64,000 nucleotides of DNA from Sclerotiophoma versabilis (GCA_012274445.1 JAAROD010000026.1:1208881-1272880), one strand, 5' to 3'. Shown: positions 50,242 to 61,074, counted from the stretch's first letter. Notes: a model not told the origin generated them from the sequence alone. Numbers and translations: made by a program.

Positions 50242-52298
50242 AAAAAAGTCTCCTCATCACCGAATCCATGGATGATCTTGCTACCTTCGTGCAGCTTGCA
50301 GTTTGGGTTGAGGCAACGCTGCCAATGTAGATTGTAGCAGGAGCCGTTAATAACCAATTGCATGCATACGATTGCTTGATGATCATCTGTGCCCGGGAAA
50401 TGTAGCTCGGAACGCTTGTCCCAGAGGTGCATCTCGCACATGTCGTTCTTGCAATCGTACCATTGTCTCCTGCATGTGGTGCTAGGAGTCGGGAACCATC
50501 CCTTTCCTAGTTTTTCTGATTCATGTATGCGACAGGCGTTGTATACGCACGCTGTCCATGATAGTTTTCCATGATTTGGATTCCGGTGGTCCAAGGCGTA
50601 CTCTGGTCGTGGGTTCAGAAGCAACGCTGGCTTCCTGTCGAAGTCAGGCTCGTTCCTGCTTCGGTCGTTTTTCACTTGTCGCTCGAGCTCCCGTTGTGTG
50701 GCGTGGTTGCCAGCACTGAGTTTGTCGAAATCGTGTTTCCACCAATCCTGTTGGGATTTACTTAGGTTGTTGACCTGTCGTTGCCCCGCGCGAGTTTGAA
50801 GTGCCATCTGTTGTAGTCTCTTGTCGATACTTTTGGTAATCCGATCACAGTTTTCTTGAAAGGTAGCGTTGCTGTCTCGGAATTCTTGACGTGCTAATTC
50901 CGCTTCTGTACGTTCGTTGAATTCACGCATGTCTGTGTCGTACCAACTTTCTTCGGTGTCGGAGGCGTAGATAATGCCTCCATCCGCTTCTTGTCTGGCA
51001 GTGTCGCGTAGTCGCTGAGACATAGTGGGCTGCTTGTGCTTGCACACTTTTAGTCCTCGTTCGTATGCCTGTCCCATCTGTGTTGATGGTCGTCCCTTCA
51101 GGTCCTGTAGATGCTTCTGCTGTTCATCCACCTCTTGGTATGGTGTAGGTGCTCGGCTTCGGACATTCCGTATGTCCTCATCGGATGGTGCGATATAATC
51201 GTCATCGGATCCGGTCTCGGGGTCTTCCATAAGACGTCCCATGTCGTCGGTGAGAACTTCCCATTCATCACCGGCATCCGCGTCCTCGCGGGTGAGTACG
51301 TTGAGTTGTCGAACCACCTTGTTCTTGGATCGACAGTCCTTGGCATAGTGGCCTTGCTTGCCACATCCGTAACAAGTCACACCGGACTTGTTCTTCCTAT
51401 CACTACCCTTGTTTTTCTGATTCCATCGCGGTTCTGGTCCCTTGTTGATGTTGGACAGGTCCATGGCCTCTGGTCCGTAGTAACCGCTGCTAGTGCTGTT
51501 GTGCACCCGGCGTCCAGTGTTTGGCTGGTAGCGATTTCCTCCGCGGGTTCCTCGGTTGAGGTTGTTGCGCCATGGATTGCGTGGGGGTGGGCGCGTAGTG
51601 TGGGATGCCGCTCGCGCACGTGGGTCCTCCCGCAGTTCCTGTTGTAGTTCATACAGCTTGACATCAATGTCAATTGCCGTATTGACCAGGGAGTCAAAGT
51701 CGTCGGTAGACGCGGCGGTCCGCATCAGTTCCTCCTTGACTCGCGGTTTCAATCCTTGTCGGAACATCGTTGTCAACGCGGTGTCGTCCCAGCCGGTGTA
51801 CGTGGCTAGCTGCTGAAACTTGGCAGCATAGTCGGCGGCTGACGTGGTTTGCTTAATGCGTTGGATGTCGCGACGTGCGATGGTTGGTTCGTTGTGTACT
51901 CCAAATACTCGGCGTATCTGTTCCTTGAACAGGTCGAAGTCTTCGATCCATGCGTCGATGTCGGTGGACGTTCCTTCTCCATGGTAACGCTGGATAAAGG
52001 GTTTGATCCACGTGAACGCGCGGTCCTTCATGAACGTGGAGACAAGCGTCACACGTTTCTCCTCAGGGATGCGTTCTCCCTGGAACATGAAGAAGAGGTC
52101 GAACTTGATAAGCCAGTCTTCCAGTTTCTCACGAGTACCATCGAAGGTCTCGGGCTTAGCTACTGGGTATACACTCGTGGACGTAGAGGCTGTCGTGTCT
52201 CCGTTCGATCCTTCGTCCATATCGAGGTCGTCGTCGACGCGGTTGCGTGACGCGTTGGAGTTGCTAGGGGTAGCACGGGATCCTGAGGTAGTACTCAT
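50157..52298 (-). CDS. gag: Gag polyprotein of the intact chromovirus
   Basis: 713 aa; structural protein that packages the element RNA into cytoplasmic virus-like particles. The ATG lies 18 nt after the 5' LTR. Residues 45-215 form the retrotransposon Gag/capsid-type region (TFDGTREKLEDWL, later FRQGLKPRVKEEL). Residues 225-265 are Arg/Pro-rich. A classic CCHC zinc knuckle follows at 309-322 (C309, C312, H317, C322). A long acidic and coiled-coil-prone stretch (about 330-560) leads to a C-terminal Cys/His region with three W-x2-C-x4-C-x2-H modules (W581, W613, W659). The usual fungal Gag ends soon after the knuckle, so this one is long. Codon 686 is the frameshift site; the last 27 residues are made only by ribosomes that do not shift. 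Pol overlaps in the -1 frame. Confidence 0.93.
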   Translation of the reverse strand: MSTTSGSRATPSNSNASRNRVDDDLDMDEGSNGDTTASTSTSVYPVAKPETFDGTREKLEDWLIKFDLFFMFQGERIPEEKRVTLVSTFMKDRAFTWIKPFIQRYHGEGTSTDIDAWIEDFDLFKEQIRRVFGVHNEPTIARRDIQRIKQTTSAADYAAKFQQLATYTGWDDTALTTMFRQGLKPRVKEELMRTAASTDDFDSLVNTAIDIDVKLYELQQELREDPRARAASHTTRPPPRNPWRNNLNRGTRGGNRYQPNTGRRVHNSTSSGYYGPEAMDLSNINKGPEPRWNQKNKGSDRKNKSGVTCYGCGKQGHYAKDCRSKNKVVRQLNVLTREDADAGDEWEVLTDDMGRLMEDPETGSDDDYIAPSDEDIRNVRSRAPTPYQEVDEQQKHLQDLKGRPSTQMGQAYERGLKVCKHKQPTMSQRLRDTARQEADGGIIYASDTEESWYDTDMREFNERTEAELARQEFRDSNATFQENCDRITKSIDKRLQQMALQTRAGQRQVNNLSKSQQDWWKHDFDKLSAGNHATQRELERQVKNDRSRNEPDFDRKPALLLNPRPEYALDHRNPNHGKLSWTACVYNACRIHESEKLGKGWFPTPSTTCRRQWYDCKNDMCEMHLWDKRSELHFPGTDDHQAIVCMQLVINGSCYNLHWQRCLNPNCKLHEGSKIIHGFGDEETFLGKRQKSAPPSDPLTLSGTARSSDCPSS
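50241..50247 (-). promoter_or_regulatory. Programmed -1 ribosomal frameshift site (T TTT TTA)
   Basis: The minus strand reads ACT TTT TTA GGC in the gag frame, giving the canonical X XXY YYZ heptamer U UUU UUA (the same type as used by HIV-1 gag-pol). After slippage the -1 frame reads TTT TTT AGG CAA GCG and stays open for all of pol. Upstream, the -1 frame is closed by TGA codons only two codons before the heptamer, so the overlap is short: 85 nt to the gag stop. A short GCTC-CGCC-GAGC hairpin can form downstream; a stronger pseudoknot was not evident by eye. Confidence 0.75.
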
Positions 52299-52306
52299 CT
52301 TTGGGG

Positions 52307-52316
52307 GTGTTCAAAG
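52307..52316 (-). promoter_or_regulatory. Candidate primer binding site (self-priming type)
   Basis: The minus strand directly after the 5' LTR reads CTTTGAACACCCCC. It lacks the TGG start of ordinary tRNA-complementary sites. Its TTGAACAC (52307-52314) is perfectly complementary to GTGTTCAA at 52525-52532 in the LTR, close to the predicted 5' end of the transcript. Tf1/sushi-type elements prime reverse transcription in this way. The match is only 8 nt, so this is a suggestion. Confidence 0.4.
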
Positions 52317-52560
52317 TGTTGAAGTTGTACTTTCAAGCAAAGCTCGTAAGCACTATTCGTATTGGTTCTCAGGGATGAGCGCTGGTACAGGAAGGTCCGT
52401 AAGGGTTGGGGTTATTGCCTAGTGAAACACCGTGGCAATAGAGGGTAACAATGAGTAGTATAGAGTAGACTATCTAGCTCGAGAGTTGGGGTCGAGATTC
52501 CAAAGACAAACTTGATTGACTAAGTTGAACACGAACCATAAGGGTTGTGTTCCTACTGAC

Positions 52561-52566
52561 TATATA
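52561..52566 (-). promoter_or_regulatory. TATA-like box in the 5' LTR
   Basis: TATATA on the minus strand (context AAGTATATAGTC), downstream of the palindrome array. A start of transcription 25-35 nt further on would fall near 52530-52540, next to the GTGTTCAA sequence proposed as self-primer. Confidence 0.45.
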
Positions 52567-52582
52567 CTTGCTATGGGGTAAT

Positions 52583-52710
52583 GCTCGTTGACGAGCGACT
52601 AGGGTCAGTCCAATGAAATACATAGCGTTGCTCGTTGACGAGCGATAACATACGATGCTCGTTGACGAGCAAGTCACGTGTGTCATGCTCGTTGACGAGC
52701 ATGTCACGTG
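52583..52710. promoter_or_regulatory. LTR palindrome array and E-boxes (5' LTR copy)
   Basis: Palindromes at 52583-52596, 52630-52643, 52657-52670 and 52687-52700, CACGTG at 52675-52680 and 52705-52710. This copy is placed to act on gag-pol transcription. RIP-mutated LTRs keep the symmetry as ACTTATTAATAAGT. Confidence 0.65.
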
Positions 52711-52815
52711 ACCGTACAAAGGGAGATCCTTCCTGACTCCGCCCCTGGTTCATGGGTGAGGGCTGTGGTTGGCTACTTAATCACTGTGCCGCTTCGTCCG
52801 CACAGGATCGTAACA

Positions 52816-53325
52816 GTATATTATGCTAGTAGCTAGTAATTTAGGTAACACATACTAGTTAAAGAATAAGAAGATCTTCTACTTATATAGCTAGTAGATC
52901 TATATTAGCTACTTTTATAAAATAGTATAAAATTTAGTATTTAAAGTAGAGTAGATACTATAAAAGAAACTATTCTAAGTAATAAAAGTAGAAGAGTAGT
53001 TTACTATAAAGCTAGATATACTTATTAATAATATTATATTTAAATAGTAGAGTATATTTTTTATATAGTACTATAATAATAGTCTTTAGAATAAGCTAAA
53101 GTAGATACTAATATAGGCTAAGCAGACTAAGTAGAGCTGCAGACTATAGTTAAGTAAAGAGTAGTAGAATATAAAGTAAGTTAAGTAATACTACTATAAT
53201 ATAGACTACTTCTTAATACTACTAATAGTCTATATATATATAATATCTAGATAGCTATATATATTAGGTTTTTAAATTCCTAATAGTAATCTGCGCTAAG
53301 CTAGTATATATATACTAATTAGTAG
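52816..53325. other. AT-rich DNA right of the chromovirus, no gene seen
   Basis: RIP-type composition resumes at once after the 5' LTR. The sequence is not the continuation of module G found on the left of the element, and has no clear partner elsewhere in the window. Confidence 0.5.
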
Positions 53326-53830
53326 CTGTAAATCTAGCTAATAATCTACTAATTAAGACTAATAATCTACTAATTAAGACTAATAATTCTATAATATAAC
53401 TAATAATTCTCTAATTAAGACTAATAATCTATTTATTAAAACTAATAATCTACTAATTAAGACTAATAATTCTTTAATTAAAACTAATAATTCTATAATA
53501 TAACTATTAATCCTCTAATTAAGACTAATAATTCTATAATATAACTAATAATCCTCTAATTAAGACTAATAATCCTATAATATAACTAATAATTCTCTAC
53601 TATAAACTAAGAATCTACTAATTAAGGCTAATAATTCTCTACTATAAACTAAGAATCTATTAATTAAGACTAATAATCCTCTACTATAAACTAAGAATCT
53701 ATTAATTAAGCTAATAATTCTCTACTATAAAATAAGAATCTATTAATTAAGAACTAATAATTCTCTACTATAAACTAAGAATTTAATAATTAAGACTAAT
53801 AATCTATATATTAATTAAGCTACTAATTCT
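53326..53830. repeat. Degenerate minisatellite, ACTAATAATCTACTAATTAAG-type units
   Basis: About 500 bp of imperfect tandem units of roughly 20 bp built on ACTAATAATCTACTAATTAA, changing towards the right to ~43-bp composite units that add TCTCTACTATAAACTAAGAA. No coding frame. Confidence 0.75.
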
Positions 53831-54190
53831 ATTTCTACCTACTATATAGGTTTAAAATCTGTTATTAAACTAAAGAGTTTCTTATATAATTCTAGGTTTA
53901 TCTCTCTTAAAAGCTAGAATTACCTACCTCTCTCTTTCTACCTTATTATATATAAATAATATTAATATACTAGATAGTATACTATATTATAAGCTATTAT
54001 ATAAACCTATAATACTATTATATAATATATTATTATTATATATTTCTCTTATAAAGATTTTTTTTATTTTAATTTAAATTTATTTATTATTATAACTAAG
54101 ACTGTATTTTCCTATAAATATAGTAGAGTAGCTAGGTAGATTCTAACTTCTTCTTTTATAAAACCTAGAATTTTACTACTCTCTACTATA
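53831..54190. other. AT-rich DNA, no feature recognised
   Basis: Nothing beyond low-complexity AT-rich sequence between the minisatellite and the tandem unit. Confidence 0.5.
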
Positions 54191-57100
54191 CTATATACCT
54201 AAACTATACTAATAGAGTAGAGTTAGGTTGCCCCTAGGGGCAAAAATAGTAGTTACCTCTAGAGGTAAGGTCTTAGCATTACTTGCCCCTAGGGGCAAGA
54301 GGTCTATGCTAGGATTCGCGAACTCTTAACCTACTTATAAGTAATCTAATATAGCTTTAATAATAAACTTTTGTCTTTAGAAAAACTACTCTTCCTAAAT
54401 ACTAATTCTAATAAAAGTAAAACTATAATAAAGTATAAAGATAAAGACATCTTAACTAAAATAGAAAAAAGGTAACATACAGCTATTAAGAAAATTAGGG
54501 AGGCAGACTCTATCTATAACTAAGCTGCACTCTACCTGCTTATAACAGCTAAATTCCTAATTAATATACTTACCTTAGAATAGAGTATTAGTGCAAACAG
54601 GCCTATTAACCTAGCCTATAAGCAGCATCTCTGCTAGATCTTTAACAAGGTAGGTATTCTTTAGTAAGATAGAAGCTACTAGTTGCAGGTTACTTACTTT
54701 AAGGCGCAGGTGCAGCAGATACTAGACTACCTAGTAGAGATAGGGCAGGCTTAGGTAAGTGCTACTGTAGCTAAGAGCGCTAAAGAAGGGGATCTAAAGT
54801 AGCTGTTATTTAAAGGCTAGGTAAGCACAGTAGAAGCAAAGGCAGAGCTTATTACTAGCTACTATTACATTAAAGCTTTTAAAGAGTACTTACAGCGTTG
54901 TAGGTTACTAGAGGAGGAGTAGTAGTAGGTGTGTAGTATCTATAACAAAGATTTTAGCCCCTACACATACAACTAAGCAACAAGCTAACCTAAAAGGTAG
55001 ACACACTTCTATTATATTTATACATTTAGCTGCATACTAATTAAGAAGATATTATTCTTTCTAATAACTATAGACAGATATAGACAGAGCTAGCGACCTT
55101 ATTATCTAACAACAGCTAGCTGTTCTAAGGTTTAAGCAAGTCTGTTAAACAGGAGATACTAGAGCACCTAAGGCTTAGTAGTTAAGTTAAGTTTTCTGTT
55201 TAACAGCTAGCTATACTATAGAGAAATCTTAGCTAGAGACTAATAATTACCTAATAGTGCCGCACCTTAATTAGGTAAGCAACCTTTAATATCTTAACGT
55301 TTAAGTAGATAGTAAGCTATAGGATAGATAATATAAGTGCAATCTATATTTAGACATACTCTATACATCTACGCTAAGTAATAACCTAGTATTGGTTTTC
55401 TATAATAGATAAGGTAATAAAGGTTATATTAGAGTTTTAAGGCTAGTATAGACTAGATATTTAGCTAGCTAACTAGAATAAGCTAGCTAGCCTACTACGC
55501 GTGCAAACTGTACACAAGGTGCATATACTATTCTATCCTAGCCTTAAGCTAGACATAGACCCTTATTCCTTAGGCATATATTAGTAAGACTTCTTTCTAG
55601 ATATAGATAATATTATATACCTTAGGTTGTATTAAACAGTTCTTTTAGAACTAGGACGCTAGTTTATTAACATCTAGGCGCTTTTAAAGACTACAAAGCA
55701 AAAAGGAAAGCTAATAAGTATAGTAATATCTTATATTATTTTATAAATAAATACAGAGCCTAAGAAGGTCTTAGACTATAATAATAACAAGCCTGCACTA
55801 TAAAAGAACCTAGTACCTGCGCTATAAGTAAGGTATAGTAATAAGGCTAATAATAAGTCTTAAGACCTCTAGTAAGTAGTCCTTAATTATGTATATAAGA
55901 ATGTAAAAGACTTTACTATAACTACGCTAGAGCACTATCTCTATAAGTATCTAGGTAGAGATAATAAAGCCTATAGCACATAGTTTAAGTATAAGGTATA
56001 GAGAAAAGTACTATCTATTATTATAATCTACGCAGGGTTGTCTCTATAACATAGGTATATTACTAGCCCTATATTAGAGGAGATTTATAAAATTAGTCTA
56101 CTTATAATTGCGTAAACTGCGCTTAATCTTATCTGTTAGATTCTAGAAGTTACAAACAATCTAGCGCTTTAGTTAGTAACTACAGCTAAACAGCTGCTTA
56201 GTATAATACAGCTAGTAATTACTTAATAGATAACAAAGCAACACGTAGATACATTAGATTCTTATAGTAAAGATAGGTAACTAACTACTATTAGCCTAGT
56301 AGATAAGCAGCACGTAGAGAGTAAGCTATTCTCTTAAGAATTAATTAGCTACGCAACACATTAAGGGCAGCTATTAGCAGAAACGCAGAACTGTAGGCCT
56401 CTTCCCTAGGCTTAGAATAGACTAAATACGCACAAATCCATCTAGAAGCTAACTACTGCCCTACTACCAAGCTCTAGATTAACAGTAGAGTTAAACACAG
56501 AGGTTTTACTACAGATAGAGATGTAGGACTAAATACTAATTAACTTTTCCTTAGACAGGCTAAATAACCTTTAAAAACAACACTATTATAGAAGTATAAT
56601 TAGCTAGCAGATAACTTAGCTATAACAGTATTCTCTTAACACAAAGCCTTACTAGCCTAGATATCTATCTATATCTCTTTCTTTACACACTATAACTAGC
56701 TTAGAAGGAGAACATTAGAGGCAGAGAGCATTAGTAAGATATAGGAAATAACTAGGATTTATAAACTCTAAACCTACTACAGAAGGTCTAACATTAGTAC
56801 CTAGCACCTACTATAGTAGCTAAAGATTATTAGCACTAGTAAAAATAAAAGAATAGAGATTATATTATATATTTAGTACTCTTAAGTTTAATCTGCTCTA
56901 TAGCTTACCCCTAGGGGTAAGCAGACACTGCATAATTTTACTACTAGATCCTATTAGTAATTACCTTACCTATTCCTGCTATAGGAAATTGCTACCTCTA
57001 CAGGTCTTATAATAGATTTTAACGCATTTAATAATAAGATTTTAAACCTAAGTTTACTCTAAGACATAGATCTATAGCTAAATTTACTACTAGCTGTTAT

Positions 57101-60100
57101 TACAACACAGCTAACAGACACGCAACAAAGCACTAACAGTAATAATAATAGTTCTAGAGATAATAATAGACTCTACAGTAACACGTTGCCTAGTAAACTT
57201 AGAGATAACTACAGTAAGAGCAGCTTTAGCAATAGAGAATAAGTAGTTATAGTAGTAGACTAGTATTTATAGAAGATTAATTACTCTAAAGGAGACTATA
57301 AGTTTAAAGGTATATTAGTGTTTAGTAGACTGCGTGTATATGTAAATATAAATAGTAACTAATAATATAGTAGTACAGGAGTTTATTACAGCTACTAAGA
57401 GCACATCTTTTAACAGCAGCTAGGCTATTAATATACTACAGAGGTAATATATAATTAACTACAGAAGCAGGAAGGCTAGCTCCTAAGCTACTGCATTAGA
57501 AGACAAGTACATACTGTTATTCTTTCTTAATCTTCTTATTATTATAGGATAACTACTTAGGCCAATCTTGCAGCTATCTAGCTACTTTTTTAATAACATA
57601 ACTATTAGCTTTAAGAACTAGCAGGCTTTCTACAGTAATAAGCACGTTTACAGACTATTATTTAACCTAGAAAACTATACCTTCTAGCTAGCTATAGCTG
57701 CAACACAGAAGTCCTAGTTTATTATTATACACCTTATTACTAACGCACCTAAGGAGCTTTTGTTAAGGAGTAAACATTAAAAACATTATAAGAAGTTATT
57801 CTAACATAGCGCCCTACAGCTCTGCTACACCTAGTTTCTTATATTATATATTAAGAAGATCTTTCTTATTAGCAAGCTGTTAGAGGAGGGCGTAGAGCTG
57901 TCTTAGAGATTAAACAGCCTATACACGTAAAAGATTACCTTTAATAAATAGACAACCTTCTAAGAGGCTTTTATACTAGAGTAGTTAGAGTATATAAGAC
58001 AGAGTATATAGAATACATTTTAGACAGAGAACTAACTAGCGTTCTATGCGTATAACTACAGAGTAAATATTAAGATAGATATAGCTAACTAGCTATAAGC
58101 TATACCTAAAGAAACCTAACTACAGCCTATTAAAGAAGAGTCTAACTTAGAGGAAGAGGCTATTAAGATAAAGAGTAGCTTAGAGTATAACAAGCTATCC
58201 TGTAGCAGTATACTAGAAGCCAGCGTAATTCCTTAAACTAGCTACAACTACTAAAACCTGTTTATAGGTAGGCTATACCAGCTTTAAACAGGGCTTAAGA
58301 ATAAGTACGTTCTTAATAGCATTAAGACAGTCTCTTACACTCTAGTAATTAATATTAACTATCTAGATAAATATTCTTTAGACCTAGACAACAAGCTAAC
58401 ACGTTATCTCTTTACTAACTATAACATAGTCCTACAGAAGTACTAAGAGCTATAAGACTTTACCTTCTACTCTTTTACATTCTACCTAGTATACAGTAAT
58501 TTTTTATCCCTACAGCCTCTAGCGTTTCTAATAGATAACCTTCTTACAGTTATATAGGAGAATATAAGCTACTAGCATAACAGAGCAGGCATGTTAAGCT
58601 ATAGGTACTTCTAGGGATACTTAAATATTAAAAGAAGTATCTAATATAGGCCTAACAACTTACTTATTACTAAGGGAGTTATAACTGCTGCTCTAGCGCT
58701 GCCTAATTATAATAGAAACCTATCTACTTAAGTAGCATCTAAGCAGGATTGTCTGCTGCAGCACCTGCAGGGACAACTAACTCCTAATAACTCTAAGTCT
58801 TCTAAGCCGTTTATCTATAAAGGACAGTAGATTAAAAGAGTAATACTTAAGAAGGAGCACGTATTTAGGATAGAATAAGTACTCTCTATGCAGGTCTTAA
58901 GGCTAACTAACAGTACTTAGAGTTTCTTTACTATACTTAAACCTATCTTCTAGCTAATATATCTCTTCCTTAAAGAACTGCAATACTATATACATCTCTT
59001 CTAATCCTTCTGCCTATTAGTGTTTCTAGAGGTTCTAGTATCTTTTATAGCTATGTTTATACAGGTAATTAATAGTATCTATACTTGCTTTAAGGCTGCT
59101 AGCTCTAAGAAATTATACATTATATTAGCAGAGGGGGTGTCTGCACTTAACTACCTTAGTAGCTACTACTTTACTAGATTCCTAAGATCTCTAATAGGCT
59201 TAGTGCTTTAGCTGCTAGAAATAATTAAGGGCATTAAACAGAGTAGGTAGCTGTTTATTAACCTCTACATGCTAGACCTACAAGGCACTAGCAACCTTAG
59301 CCTAGCACAATAGCCTTAACAGGAGAACAGACAGCTAATTATAATATATATAGCATCTATTACTTTCTACTATAGGCTAGAGGTTGCAGCTAGCTGTTAT
59401 AGCAAGGTATAGTTTAATAAGCTTAGTAGGCTTAGAGTATAAAGGGTAATAAGTACAGCTAAGTTTCTTAAAGAGGTGCTACAGAAATTATAGAAGCTGC
59501 AGATAATTACGTTTATTACACACTAGTTCTACTACAGGTTAAACAAGGGCAGCTAAAGCTACATATTAAGTAACAGCTAGAGAGCGCTGCAGTTATTAGA
59601 AGACTAGTAAGAATAGGTAAAGCTGTAGGCACAGAGCAAGAACCCCTTCTCTTAGAAGTGCGTAGAATCCGTGTTATAGTTTTTTTAGTTAAGCTACTAA
59701 CAGGATATAGAGAGTATAAGTTAGTTATCCCTATCTTTTTATTATAAGAGATTATGCTATAATCTACTATATTATATAGAACGCAACGCAACTTTATATA
59801 AGACCTATATACTAGCTGCATAAAACCTAACTAGTTAGCAGGTAGATTATTCTGCTTACAGAACGTAACTTAGTTCTCTGTGCTCTAGGCAGCTGTACAG
59901 CACACTAGAGTAAAGGTAATAAGTAAAGACTACTAGATTAGCGCAATTACTATAGCTATACTTACCTATTAGATTAAGTATCTACTAGGCTTGTATTAGT
60001 TAAGACTTAGCTACTACAGAGTAACACAACTAGTAGGCTCAGCTCTGCCTGTGTTAGTAATAGCAGCAAGACCTAGTAGCCTTAAGTAGGCAGTAATTAA

Positions 60101-61074
60101 GGCAGAGCACTAAGCTAAGTAGCCATTACTAAGAAAGCGCGTAATTAACTTTAACTATGCAATACTATTTACTGCAATACTGCAGCTTATTAAGGACAGA
60201 TTCCAGCAGTAAGAAAAGGTATTTAAGACAGGTAATTAGGGTATACTAGAGTACTATTAGACAGCACAGCAGTGTCTTACAGAATACTTAGGCAACCTAG
60301 TATACAATATTATACTTATATTAGTATTAACTTTAGCGTCCTTATTAGTAACACCTACTATACTTTCTAAAGCTTAAGAGTTTAGCACAGGGCTAAAGAA
60401 AGACAGCTCTATATTTACAGCCAACTTAGTAATAAGAATACTATAGTTCTTTTAGCTAGAGTGTTTTCTATAGAATGCAGATAGTAGTATAGTACTTTAG
60501 GTATCTAAGATAATAAAGAAGATTAGTAAGCGTTCCTTTAGAAGATATATTCTTTCTTTTTTTCTAGTATAGAGCAGCTAATAAGGTATACACTACTATA
60601 GAGTATAAAGAAGTAAGTAATTAATTACTTTAAGAGCTATATTAGGTTTAGGTAGTATAGAGTAATTAGAATAGTCTGCAGAATAGTAATCTAGAGCTGT
60701 AGAGCTAAGAATAGCTTTTATATAGATATTAAGAGCTAATAAGCTTATATAATAACATAGTAGAGTTTATTAGATTAGTATTTTATAGCTATAATAGTAT
60801 ATAAATTAAATGTTATAGCAGTATTATAAAGGAGATATAAGATAAGGAGATATAGAAAGTAGATAAGTTTAATAGAAGGTAGAGGTATAAGAAAGTATAG
60901 TAAATAGAGAAAAGATAGGATAAGAGAGAGAGAAGTAATAGTTAAAGCTAGAAGGTAAAGTTAGGGGTTATATACTTTTTAATTAGCTAGAACCTTTTTA
61001 TTAGTATTAAGCAGTTAGTAACCTTATAATAAAAAAGGTAAAGCCTCTATATATTTTATATTCTAATTATAATA
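54191..61074 (+). repeat. Tandem unit 1 (6884 bp) of an unidentified, moderately RIP-mutated repeat
   Basis: First copy of a direct repeat whose second copy starts at 61075. Aligned positions keep the offset of 6884 over the whole 2.9 kb that can be compared, with differences that look like C/T and G/A changes and no net indel. CpA and CpG are much more common here than left of 45 kb, so RIP was milder. A + strand frame can be followed from about 54360 for more than 2 kb if TAG/TAA are read through (for example DILTKIEKR, SISANRPINLAY, TTLEHYLYKYLGRDNKAY). I do not recognise the protein. Open frames at 59020-59211 (+) and 59516-59821 (-) are short and probably accidental. Confidence 0.8.
54229..54297. 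repeat. Cluster of TGCCCCTAGGGGCA palindromes at the start of unit 1
   Basis: Perfect 14-bp palindromes at 54229-54242 and 54284-54297, with a RIP-altered middle copy (TTACCTCTAGAGGTAA, about 54253-54268). A further copy, TTACCCCTAGGGGTAA, sits inside the unit at 56905-56920. The cluster recurs in unit 2 at 61113-61181. They survive RIP because their C's are in CpC and CpT. A protein-binding or hairpin role is possible. Confidence 0.7.

Larger units (their letters stand above)
45818..52815 (-). mobile_element. Intact Ty3/Gypsy chromovirus, free of RIP
   Basis: A 6998-bp element with two LTRs of 499 bp that I read as identical, TG...CA ends (minus strand TGTTACGATCC...CTTCAACA), gag and pol open throughout, all catalytic residues present, and a chromodomain at the end of pol. 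Base composition is balanced, with CpG and CpA common, in sharp contrast to both flanks. Gag and Pol are linked by a -1 frameshift. A third ORF lies antisense between pol and the 3' LTR. LTR identity and intact genes indicate a very recent insertion. The 5-bp flanks (ATAGC left, GTATA right) do not match, so the junctions have an unusual history. Confidence 0.95.
52317..52815 (-). repeat. 5' LTR of the intact chromovirus (right)
   Basis: 499 bp, no difference from the left LTR found on reading through both. Should hold the promoter for gag-pol transcription towards the left; the gag ATG follows only 18 nt after its end. Confidence 0.95.

Noticed and set aside
51111..52422. Several + strand frames (up to 178 codons) opposite gag
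   Set aside because: Reverse-strand shadows of gag with low-complexity Val/Ser-rich translations and no motif.
45809..52820. GTATA (45809-45813 and 52816-52820) as target duplication of the intact element
   Set aside because: On the left it is separated from the LTR by TAGC, which belongs to module G (the AAAGTATATATAGC context), so it is most likely a chance match in TA-rich DNA.
59020..59821. Frames of 63 (+) and 101 (-) codons in tandem unit 1
   Set aside because: Not recognisable, on opposite strands, within a region of decayed frames; likely chance.
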